Source: Capsicum annuum | Lineage: Eukaryota > Streptophyta > Magnoliopsida > Solanales > Solanaceae | DNA length: 64,000 bases | Direction of reading: 5' to 3' | NCBI RefSeq assembly: GCF_002878395.1 | Contig: NC_061118.1 | Span: 91,725,875 to 91,789,874, forward strand | Shown here: positions 21,711 through 32,105 of the stretch, piece after piece | Layout: each line of letters starts with the position of its first letter | Position numbering within the stretch: position 1 is the first letter of the stretch | Program-made: the position numbers and the translations under genes | The notes under the pieces: generated by a model | Told to the model about the DNA's origin: nothing | The model's input: only the letters and a program-made list of their open reading frames with translations | Database searches by the model: none

Positions 21711-23330
21711 TTACAACAAAGCTTTTTGAATGATTTCATTATAGACAACATTATAAGTTGATTGGTCATCATTATCTGCAGTAGGTAGCCGAATTAATAT
21801 TTTTACACACTTGGACCTTTTTACTCTCGATAAAGCAAGATATAATTGACCATGGGAAAAAACTGATTCTCATAAATAAATACCAACATTATCTAATGTT
21901 TGATCTTGTGCTTAATTTAATGTCATAGCAAAATATAATCGTATTGGAAATTGTGTTCTTTTAAAAGAAATATGTATTTTTTCATCTTCTAATGATAATA
22001 ATGATATTCTTGGAATGCATACATATTTATCTTTGAAATCACCACTTGCAATTTTACAACTGATTACATGTGTTTTGAAATCACAACATACTAATCATGT
22101 ATCATTACATAAGCCTTTAGAAGGATTTAGATTTCATAATAATATAATAGGGCAATTTTTCTTTAACATTAATCTATGTGGAGGTAAGCCATGAAGGTTT
22201 ATAATGTGTAAGAAATCCTTAAATTGAATTTGATCATTCAGTTTAATAGTTTCGTCAGTAAATATGACTATCTTGGTGTCTATTGGAAATAGAGCTATGA
22301 GTCTATCATTTATCTCATCAACAAAGTCATTTTTTATAGTTAAGATAACTCTAGAGGTCATAAAAGAAGAATCATTAAAAGATACTTGTAGGTTCTAATA
22401 TATTACGTTGAATAAGAGACCTAATGATTCTTTTTCAGTAGTGAAAAGAATAGTAAACTATTTTGGAATCTCTATTTTGTTGTCAAAATTTATTTTCTCT
22501 TTTCCATTTCCAATTCTCATGAGATATTTGCAGAAACCAGGGTCATCATTGGCACACATATTTTTTGTGAGGCTCAATTTTTTAAGTTGATTCTAAATTT
22601 TGGAGTTCAATATGCTTTCAGAGATAAAATCTTTTTTTTTTTTCATTTCGAACAATAGGAAGCATTTGTCTAAAATCATCATCGAATACTATGACTTTTC
22701 CACCAAAGAGTATATTTGTGTCTGTTAGAACTTTCATGAGAAAATCAAAAGCTTCAATCATTTTTTTTTGACATTGATACTTTATCCCATTCGATTTGTT
22801 TTGCATCGCTAATTAAAGAAGCCAGAGAGCTTTGCTTATTAATATTACAAGAGAACTGCTCATCAATATTAATTGAAATTTTGAAACGTGAATGATTTGT
22901 TCGTCCTCCAAGAAGAATTGATGTTGCAACACCAGAAGTTGCTATTACCAAAGCTATAAACCCTTTGGATCTTATCGTAGCCAATAAAGGATGGTATAAA
23001 AATGTTTTACCACTTCTCCCTGGCCCGTCAATAAAAAAATCTCCTGGTTTGCTTGTGAAAATTATTTGAAGAATAATATCGTATGCTTTTTTATGTTCTG
23101 TGTTCAATTTTGTATACAATAGTAGATCTTTGGCACTAACAATAATGTTTTTTTCAAAGTTAACATCTTTTTATTTTGATTCTATTCTTGATTGCACAAT
23201 ATTCTTGGAAACAAGATTATACTCATTAATATCATGTCCCATACTATGTAATACATCATTAATAGGATTCAGAACTGAATATCGAATTTGTTTTACATTT
23301 ATATTCGCTAAATACTTATAGTCATCCGAC
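21711..23330 (-). pseudogene. Helitron PIF1-like helicase domain (broken)
   Basis: This is the 5'-3' DNA helicase half of the Helitron transposase. Read downward: LNTEHKKAYD (23100), FFIDGPGRSGKTFLY with Walker A at about 23011-23035, IATSGVATSILLGGRTNHSR (22900), then after a frameshift in an A-run (22760-22770) FGGKVIVFDDDFRQMLPIV with Walker B (22700), RVILTIKNDFVDEIND and PPHRLMLKKNCPIILL (22350-22140), FSHGQLYLALSRVKRSK (21840, PIF1 motif VI) and NVVYNEII before the stop at 21711-21713. The order and C-terminus are those of full-length plant Helitrons. Several stops and homopolymer frameshifts disable it. Confidence 0.9.
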
Positions 23331-25903
23331 ATTGGATTTTTAAATTATTTCCATAATTCTTTTTCATTAGTAGGATTATAATATACTAATATTGTAGCAA
23401 ATAGATGACATAAACTATAAGACATCTGATAACATACAACCTCTAACATATACTCGATCAAGTTATTATGATGTAATAATCCCTCTTTTTAGCAGATTCT
23501 CTAAATGTTTCATAGTATTCTTCATTTACTTTCCAAAGATAGTTGTACGATTTTGGGCATCTTGCATTTATTAATAGAAGTATTAGGTAGTATCTCTCTC
23601 CTTCTATTGGAGGACATGTGACAACACGACAGATAACATTACCTTAATGCCTCTATGTCCACATTTTATATGTTGTTGACCACACAAAATTCTGGGGAAA
23701 TTCTTTACATAATAAGTTGAGTTGTTTAGCATATTCATTTATTTTATTCATTAGTAAAAATTCTGTTAACATTGTCTATTTAATCATAGGAATATTCATG
23801 ATTTGTCCAAGCTGTCAGCTACTTTAAAAGAGACAAATTATTGTTTTGGAAGATGAAGTTGAAGATGATAAATAGATGGATTCATTTCACTAATAGGAAA
23901 AGCAAATAAACTCCATGTAGCTTCTGGCGCTGACACCCATTTAGCAGATTGATATTCTTTTATTTCATCTATTTCAACATTTGTACTATTTTGTACAGAA
24001 AAATAGATCTTATCATGTCCTTTGCATATATACTTGTAAATATATTTGATGACTTTTATATAGGAACATATTTCAACATTGCTATGACAATTAAACTTGC
24101 ATAGTAAGTAGGGGTTATAAGGAACTACCCATGAGTTGTCAAGAAGTTGCTTTCTGATCTTAATATATTTAACAGTATTTCTTCTTCTATAAATTAAATA
24201 TGAGTCTTTTCCTTTTGTTATTTCCTCGGTAAAATTCTTTGGATATTTGAATTTGCAAAATCTTTTTATCTTTAAACACGAATTTGTAGGATTTAAATGG
24301 CCACAAGGACCATGCATCATGTACTTTTTAATAAGTTTGTATAAATAAGGATTTTTATCTGGATCAGAAGTTCGACAGAAATAATTTGGTCATATGATTC
24401 AGGAGTGAGTAACTTGAAATCATCACTAAGAATCAGAAGGAAATAAGCGTGAGGAAGGCCACACTTTTGAAACTCAATTGTTTACATAAATCCAGGAACT
24501 TTACCAAATATGTTTCTTTTTAGTATATCTGCTTTTAGTTCTTCAACTTTGCTTTGAATACTCGACTGCTTAAGTAAGGTTTATTTTCATCTTTATCACT
24601 TTTAAGAAGATGATCTTCTATTTCTACCCAAAAAGAATTACATAGTTAAAAATTTGTCGGATTTTTCAAAATGTTGAACTAATGCAATAGAATCCATGTA
24701 ATGTTGACGCATATCTCTAGGAACTCCTGTAAAACTTACCAGAAGGAACCTTTGTTTTCCTATCTTTAAAGCATCTAAGTCCTTATAATGCATCACTTCG
24801 AAATAAATCCTGATTAGATGAGATAAAATCTAATCGTTGAGATTTAATTTTTATAAATTCATCAACAAAGTATTATTGGAAAAGTCTTCAAGAATGTAAT
24901 ACTTTGTTTGTCTCATTATCTCTCATTTGAAATTTGTAACAATAGTCTTTATGACAAGAAATATTATTTCTGTTTTGTTTTCCTTTTTGTAAAACCTCAG
25001 CTTCCATATCAAGTAATTCTTCAATAGAACACATAATTGATAAACTTGAATGTTTTTTTTATTTTCACAGAGAGATTGATTTCTTTTGTTACAAGTCTGC
25101 ACAACCCTTTTAATTCCGCAATGCCAACTATTTTGACCATAGAGGAATAATAATGGGTATTGTAAAGGATCATAACTACCATAATAATAATTGACTAATT
25201 GACTTTTATTTTGGAAAGGGTAAATTAAGATATATGGTGCCAAACTACTATTGCTGTATTGTTAGTGGTCTAATCATATTGCGGCAACTTCAAAAACAGT
25301 CGGCAAATTATACACTTGTTGATTTAAGTTAGAATCACATTTCAGTATAATCTATAAGTCTAGTAATTTAGGAACTTGCATTAGAGATTTTAAGAAGATA
25401 CAGTATGAATTTATTCTGAGTATATTCATTAGTTTTTGAATAAGTGACTGATTAGTGTTAGGAAAGGAAGCCATACGATTTAACATTTCAGTGTCATCAT
25501 CATAAATATACAACTGTAATTTTGGATTTTGATTTGAAAGTATTAAATCATCAATGAAATAGTACATTTGTTCTTGAACTCTGAAGGTGTAGATACCATG
25601 GAATCTATTTGCTAAATCTTTATCATATTTTAGTCCAAGAGATGTAAATGCAAATATGTTATTGTACATTCTAATGTAGGTGCGAAAATGTGTAGATTCT
25701 TCATTGTCTTCTAGAAAGAGATTCAATAATTCTATTGGTATTTCGGGTGATGTTAGTTTAGCTGTACCATTACTACAACAAAATCGTGTTGGTTCATATT
25801 CAAATCTTTTTGCCTTACAATATTTACATGGAGGGACATTTTTTAAAATGCTCACATTGTTGGGGAGTGGTTTAATATTGAAACAAAATATATTTTTTAA
25901 CAT
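23331..25903 (-). pseudogene. Helitron Rep (HUH) domain region (broken)
   Basis: This is the replication-initiator half, which would nick DNA to start rolling-circle transposition. From 25903: a zinc-finger-like CKYCKAKRF...FCC, FRVQEQMYYFIDDLILSNQN, QLYIYDDDTEMLNRM; 25240: SYDPLQYPLLFLYGQNSWH; near 24480-24430 the catalytic block FQKCGLPHAYFLLIL, where the second His of the HUH motif is Tyr; 24320: MMHGPCGHLNPTNSC, YRRRNTVKYIKI, SWVVPYNPYLLCKFNCHSNV, KYIYKYICKGHDK, WVSAPEATWSLFAFPISEM. Frames change near 25250, 24900-24500 and 24380. It joins the helicase through 23837-23331. Confidence 0.88.
24443..24451 (-). other. Rep HUH motif, second histidine lost
   Basis: The minus-strand codons cac-gct-tat read His-Ala-Tyr within GLPHAYFLL. 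Active Helitron Rep proteins have His-hydrophobic-His here; a single C-to-T change would turn CAT/CAC into TAT/TAC. Confidence 0.7.
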
Positions 25904-25974
25904 ATAACTTGTACAAAATTAGTTGCAAGATAGGAGATATAAACTTGCAGAAGAGCTAATTAATTAATGTATTT

Positions 25975-27082
25975 TTTAATTTATAGTGAAGCTAACCTTT
26001 ATTTTTGTTAGGTTTTGTTCTTCTAGCATGATGCTGATGAGGAGGCAATGGTGCATCTAATATACATCTAGTTTTAGTTAATATACAGAAAAGAGTTAGG
26101 GTAATTTAAGAATTCTACACAGAAAATAAGCAGACATACCTATGAAACCAATAATTGTTGCCTGGGGGTTATGCTTTTTAGTGGTTGCAGTTGATGTTGA
26201 GCCTGATATAGAGAGAGTTTTAATTAACAAATAAATCATTTTTGGTAAAGAATAAAGATCAATAGTATATACATATTACATACCTACTTTAAAAGTCAAA
26301 AAGCAGTGAGCCAAATTTTTTCTTTACTTGGCATAATTCAAGAGGTGTTGCCGTGTAGAACAAGAAGCAGAGGATACTTAATATCATCATACCAAGACTA
26401 TGTGTAAGCAGTAGCAAAGCAGCCTGCACTTATAGATTAATTTGACAAACTTGTTTCAGCTTGAGGTAATATCTCAATAATAGTAATTATTGCATCGAGG
26501 TTATAATGCTTAGTAGGTGTAGCTAATGTTGAGCCTAATATAATATATAAAGAGCTGTAATTAGCATGGTATATCCTTTTTTGGAAAGAGTAAACATCAG
26601 TAGTATGTACATCTACATACCTACTTCAAAAGGCGAGAAGCAACCAACTATTTCCTTTCCTTTGTCAGGCATAATTTGGAAGTTGCTAGCTATTATATTA
26701 GAATAAAAGGCACAATGTATTTAATATTAGTACATTAAGATTACGCATAACCTATAGCAAAGCAACATGAATTTATATGTTATGTGAAAAAACTTGTTTT
26801 AGCCTGAGGCAATATCACATTAATGATAATACCTCTCTGTTTAGTTAATAAAGGTCGACCATGAGGTAGTAGAACAAGAGAACTAATAAGAAAGTTTTGG
26901 TTGTTGGATTCTTGGCGTCTTGTTCATCATTGCAGTAGAAAAGTCTCTTTTTTATCATCTGAGAGTTGTCTGTATAGGCTGCACCATCTTTTTTTGATAG
27001 CGCAGGCTTTTTGTGTTAAGTGTTGCTGGGTTTTTTTCTGCGAAAAAGAAGCTGTAGAGATGATCTTCTTATGCGCAGGCAT
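25975..27082 (-). pseudogene. Helitron N-terminal exons (broken)
   Basis: Upstream of the Rep block on the minus strand the frame starts MPAHKKIISTASFSQKK at 27082 and continues with a basic stretch (KKRWCSLYRQLSDDKKE), then two adjacent stops near 26930. Farther down, short exons are bounded by splice-like sites: one reads STSTATTKKHNPQATIIG (26145-26200), another APLPPHQHHARRTKPNKNK before a GT (about 25998-26055). A paralogous exon (STLATPTKHYNL, 26490-26540) results from a ~332-bp tandem duplication. Plant Helitron proteins commonly begin with basic low-complexity exons of this sort. The assignment is contextual. Confidence 0.55.
26150..26835 (-). repeat. 332-bp tandem duplication containing a Helitron exon
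   Basis: Two units share gttgagcct (26196 and 26528), catacctact(t)(c/t)aaaa, ggcataatt, gtagcaaagca and the unit end acttgttt(c/t)agc. Divergence is visible but the order is the same. Each copy contains one small exon plus its flanking intron. Confidence 0.75.
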
Positions 27083-27089
27083 ACTGCAA

Positions 27090-29300
27090 AACAATAGAAA
27101 CTTCATATCAGATAATTAACTAATGTCATAAAAACATTTGAAGGTGACTGTAAATGAAAAAATTCATGGAGACAACATAACGGGGAGATACCAGATTAAT
27201 AATATTAAATCTCGATAAAGTCGCAGATGATAAGACTGTCAACTTTTGAAGTTGGAGTGAATTACTATTCTATATTTTTTATGTTTTCCAGGAAGAGTTC
27301 TAATCAATTATATTTGTAACTTGGGGTCAAGAATATTCTAAATATTTTACCTCACTTTCCAGACCAAGCACCACCTTAACGAATAATGATATTTCTAAAC
27401 CATTTTGTCATAATGATGGTAAAACGTTAAGATGTTTTCATGATGTAATATAGCAGAATAAAATATAATATGATAAAGTATGAAACGATATGTAAGAATT
27501 CAAAGAAAGTGTACCAGCAAATTGCATAAAATATTGATATAAAATATATAGATCCACTAGGTAGGAATACAGTGGGTTTCTTGTTGTTGTACTAAACTTT
27601 CTAATAGTTGGAGAAATATGTTCTAACTAAAGCATGTTGATGGTCAAATACCTCCAATATATGTAAGAAACAAAGATCAAAAACTAAATTTACCATTGGT
27701 TAGAAACTTGACATTACATGAAACTGTTAATCAAGTTGGCAAACTTCCAGATTTAGTCACCAATTTGACCCCAACTGTACCTGTGGACTCATGAAACTGT
27801 TAAATCATATCCTCAATGAAGGTCAGTTTTCCATTAGTATTTGGAAACAGTATGGTGATAGTGTTCGTCTTACACGCATTCTCAAGAAATGATGGACTAA
27901 AAAACATCGCAATGAGCTCTCATAGAGTGATTCCACTCTTCCGATTCTAATATGTTGGAACCTCTGGAAGACTTACACCAAGTGATCATCTACTTTCAGG
28001 ACTAAGCTGGTATAAGGTGGGTGAATATCTACAGTCATGGGAGTGCTTTCTCTAACCCTAGTTGTTGTTGAAAAATTACAACTGATTAGAGTGCTATCAA
28101 GCCTTGTTTTGGTTGCAATCTGAATTCTAACCTCATCCAATGACCTCCTTTCTCTTCTTCAAAGTCGAGTCACTTTGTACCTTCTTATCCATCTATTTCA
28201 ATCGTACCAGTTGGAGGAAAGCACCTTTCTTTTCCCTACTCTTGCTTCCTAAAGAAAAGTCTAAAAACCAGACATAATATTAGGAAACTACTTTTTCACT
28301 ACTATCCAGGATCTCCTAGGGCATATCAGGGGACAATTCTGATTTGACAACTTTGGCCTTTCCCTTATTCAAACACTCTAAGACCAAGGAATTGGTTTTT
28401 ATGACATAACTTTATACTTCCTATGACTGTACATACTGTGAACTATTTTGGAGCTATTTCTATGCTCTAAGATGAAGGAATTGGTTTTCTTGACATAACT
28501 TTATACTTCCTATGACTGTGTATACTGCGAACTATTTTGGAGCTATTTCTGTGTTCTTTAAGGCACCTAATTCTCACTTGAGGCTGTTCATTTCAGCCCG
28601 TTTTTGTGAAGAGCTAACTATATTTCTTATATTTTGTCATCAATCTCAACATTAGAGTTATAAATTAGATAGTCTGTTGGTGATGAAATTAAAGAAAGTG
28701 GCAATCTAGCAGTTGCTTCATTTGAATGAATTAATTGACTTTGAATAATCAAATATAGCTTAGAGTGTACCTATTCAATTTTAACACCTAATGACCAGCA
28801 TAATACTCCAATTATGTGAGAAAAATAGGAAATTAAAGTGCAAAATTGGAATCCAAACGGCAGCTTCGTTGGAGAATTATCAAAATCACATAGAGAGCAA
28901 AAATTGGCTCAAACCAATAGACCAAAAGATAAGCTCACAATTTGTTTCCCCTAAATTATTTAGACATCTAAACAATAAATTGGCAAATACAAGTAAAATA
29001 AACCCCACGACTTGAAAGAGAAAGAGAGAAAATAAAAAATAAGCGATGATTTTTTCATTAGTAATTCGCACAAAGAAATAAATTTTTTACTGAGTAAGGC
29101 TAAATTCAAGTTAAAGAATTCTTAGTTAAGCATATACAGAGAAGAGAAAAACTTGAAAATGAAAAAGATTCTTTAGAAAATGTGGATATGGTTGATAGAG
29201 GAACAGAACAACAGAGAAGATGAAAGTATTTTAGTGGTATAGCAGCGATCTAGCCACGAGTATTGCTATGAAAAGGCCACCAAGAATAAGCAGGTAAAAA
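27090..29300. other. Helitron 5' side, no assignable gene
   Basis: AT-rich sequence with scattered protein-like stretches on the minus strand around 27850-28250 that I cannot assign. An 89-bp tandem duplication lies at 28381-28558. No LTR sequence from other parts of the window occurs here. Confidence 0.45.
28381..28558. repeat. 89-bp tandem duplication (two copies)
   Basis: aaggaattggttttnntgacataac and gaactattttggagctattt recur with a period of 89 bases (28386 and 28475). Only a handful of differences separate the copies. Confidence 0.85.
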
Positions 29301-29302
29301 TA

Positions 29303-29332
29303 CCATAATGCCCTCCAACTGAAGCATTATGG
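29303..29332. repeat. Perfect 9-bp inverted repeat (hairpin)
   Basis: ccataatgc (29303-29311) and gcattatgg (29324-29332) are exact complements around a 12-base loop. It lies about 40 bases inside the candidate Helitron right end. Confidence 0.7.
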
Positions 29333-29374
29333 AGTAGTAATATGTATAAATTATAAAATTAAATAATTTTGAGA

Positions 29375-30072
29375 TTAATTAAAACCTACCACTCAAATTA
29401 AAATAGAGTTGATTCTAAATTTTATACCAAAATTAAACTAAATATTTGTTCCTATCCTATATACAAAATGAGTGGTTGAATATTCAATCTTCTTTATTTA
29501 TTTAAATAAGACCCTAAAAATATAATTTTTATGCACTTTGACGATATCACCTCAAAACCTGAATAAAATGAATATGGGGAACTAGTAAAAATCCCAAATA
29601 GACATTCTAACTCTATCATTGTCATCCTCAACAAACAAACATTTATTTATCATCCCATGGCAAGCATCAAAGTTTTTATTAGTTAAAATCAACCACTAAT
29701 TTTCTTCTTCAATTCTTCTAAGAATGTCATTTTCTCCTGTAAAAACAGCATAAATGTTGATAGTTTGAGTCATAATTATAAAAAATCCCATCATTTATAA
29801 TATTTACAGAAAATCCCTTCTTGTAGGCTCGACTGATACGTAATTCAGAAAAGATACATTTTTCCAAAATTTTTAAAAAAGGCAAGTAACTGAATTACCA
29901 TAATTTAATAATAAGTCAATGTAATTATGAAGGCACTACAACTGTTTCATCCTCAAAAAGTTCAACAGAATTCAAAATTCAAATTTTTTTACTGAAACAA
30001 ACTCATTCAACTAAATTCAATAAAATTTCACAATCTCTGTTTTCAATTTTTTTTACCTTTATAGAGAGATCA
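29375..30072. other. AT-rich stretch without recognisable feature
   Basis: Between the candidate Helitron end and R4. I see no ORF, RNA gene or shared repeat. Confidence 0.55.
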
Positions 30073-32105
30073 TGTCATGACTCAATGTACGAGTCATAAT
30101 GACACTTACTTTATTCCGTCAGTAGGTAAGCCAAAACATAGCCCAAAGTTATAAGCAATAGGCTATTTGGTGGAAAAGGGCCTAAAAGTGGGAAATCAAC
30201 AATTTAAGACTTATAATAACAATAAGACAGTAATGATAGATTAAAATATAGATAAAACATCAACAATCATCCTGCGACCTAGTTCTGTCAGTACAAGAGC
30301 TACTACAAAAGAAACATAAGTACTGAAAGAGTCAAATACAACCTGTCTCGAATAATGAAAGACCAGACATAAATAATAGAGGTAAATTTGGGGTAACTAT
30401 GACTCCGAGAGCTCACCCTAGCTCCAAAATCAATTCAACATAATTGTCACATCAATGATGGCTAATAGTGCTCAGATCTGCCCTCAACAGGTACAAAAGT
30501 GTAGTATGAGTACCAAAACTACAATACTCAATATATATCACTGACTAACTGAGGTAAATCATGACATAAATACGATAAGATGCAAGATAAATAAGCTAAG
30601 TCAAGGTAAAAGAGCAAACCTGGAATTAAACTCCAAAATTGTAAATAAATAACCAGAATAGACACAACATGAAAGAGAGCATAATTAAGACTACAAGACT
30701 GGCCCTCATAAGCTAGTAAGTGTGAAAAAGTAAATAACCCAACCCAGACTCCCATAAGCCCAGAAGGTGCAATCAAAGCAAGCAAAATCACTGGAGATCC
30801 ATTAATTTACCGAGTATCAAGCCATAACTCTGAATCCATCCTTATCTTATAATATCATAAATAAACTCTCAATGCCAGACTCAAACCATAACTTAGTAGC
30901 ATCATCATCATTATCATCATTTGTCAGACTTGAATTGGAACTCATGTCATCAATATCATCTTCAATGCCTAGAATTAAATCGGAACTCAATACGAATAAA
31001 CCACCGGGTTTATCCCAAATTAGCACTAACTCCAAAGTACAACACTAGCATAATCATTAAGTATCTAATATCCTCAAATTCCTAAAATAACCATTTCAAA
31101 AGTGTATAACTACCATTTATAAATATACAAGAGTGGACACGAATCTTATCCTATGGTGGGCCAGAGGGGTCCACTTCTAATCCTCAAAATCCTCTCTCAG
31201 GTAAATTATATTTGAAAATAATCTAAGGTATCTAAATTCACTTCTAGATGTTAAATAAGACATAATTAGCCCTAAGATATTCTACCTAAAGCATGAGTAA
31301 CTAAGTCAATTTCTCCTAAATTACGGTTCCAAGATAGCCTAAACACTCTAAATATGACTAATTATATCAATCATTCCTAGAATACCTAAATACCATCACC
31401 TATCTAGCGTAATATCATAATTATATAATGAATTAGCTCAATCTATGAAGAAGGTAAACCTAGCCTACTTGGATGCCAAAGAAAAGCTCAAAGAATCCTT
31501 TAAACCGATGATTTCCTCTTCTGAGAAGCTTCCACAATGTGCCACGTTATAAAATCACAATCTACTCATAAAAATGAGAACAATGAAATTACCATTTGGG
31601 GCCCACTTGTGGAATTGCATATTCAAAACTAACAATACGTTCCTCTACACTCAAGGAATACTTACCCTAAAAATGGGTGAATTCTGAGCTCTAATGGTGT
31701 TACAATAAACACACCAATATTCTAGGTATTTTAGAAATAGATGAAGGATTTAATCATAAAATTGATGGGAACTTACTAAGAATTTAGAGAAGAAATGTGT
31801 AATTTAAGTTCACAAATGCTCCAAAATCACCCACAAAAAATTCTCCAAAATTTTCACCCTTTTTGGGGTTCTATGATCTTGAAAATGTGTAAATAATGGG
31901 AAAAATTAGGCTAAGTGGGGCTTTTATATTCATCAGGTGCCACTAAAGTAGGCCCTGGACTGCTTTAGCGGTCAGTGCTAGAGCACCCAGGTAATTGCTA
32001 AAGTAGTACTTGCCCACTGTGCCAAGGCACTGCACCCAGGTGACCGCTAAAGTTGTACCTGTTAGCTGCGCTAGGGCCGCTAAATCACCTAATGGGCCGC
32101 TAAAG
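30073..32105 (-). repeat. R4: LTR lacking its U3 end
   Basis: It starts tgtcatgactcaatg at 30073 (the LTR's 3' end, as the element is minus-strand) and contains a TATA-like word on the minus strand (complement of cttttata, 31921-31928) and a word array (31938-32105) built on cgctaaagt. The U3 sequence that should follow is missing, because R5's LTR begins at 32106. The first ~60 bases (gtcataatgacact... gtaagcc) also occur at the start of R5's LTR, so the two are related. I infer that R5 inserted into R4's U3; the other half of R4 would lie beyond R5, outside the window. Confidence 0.6.
31938..32105 (-). repeat. U3 word array of R4
   Basis: About five copies of (c)cgctaaagt(a/t) or variants (cactaaagtag, tgctaaagtag, cgctaaatca) and one inverted copy (ctttagcgg), spaced 20-60 bases apart. 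The array is directly upstream, in element sense, of the TATA-like box at 31921-31928. Confidence 0.65.

Larger units (their letters stand above)
17165..29374 (-). mobile_element. Decayed Helitron with captured gene pieces
   Basis: A Rep/PIF1-helicase pseudogene (21711-27082) defines a plant Helitron on the minus strand. Its expected 3' end is to the left: at 17165-17168 the minus strand reads CTAG followed by T, preceded by a GC-rich stretch (17183-17195), which fits the Helitron rule of ending in CTAG before a T target base. The 5' end should read TC after an A; a candidate is at 29374 (plus strand ...tttgaga|t), but I could not confirm it. Between the helicase stop and the 3' end lie KH-domain and importin-like exons. 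Boundaries, especially the right one, are provisional. Confidence 0.6.

Noticed and set aside
21711..27082. An active Helitron transposase gene or a host PIF1 gene
   Set aside because: Multiple frameshifts and stops, and the linked Rep domain shows it is a Helitron protein and not the cellular helicase.
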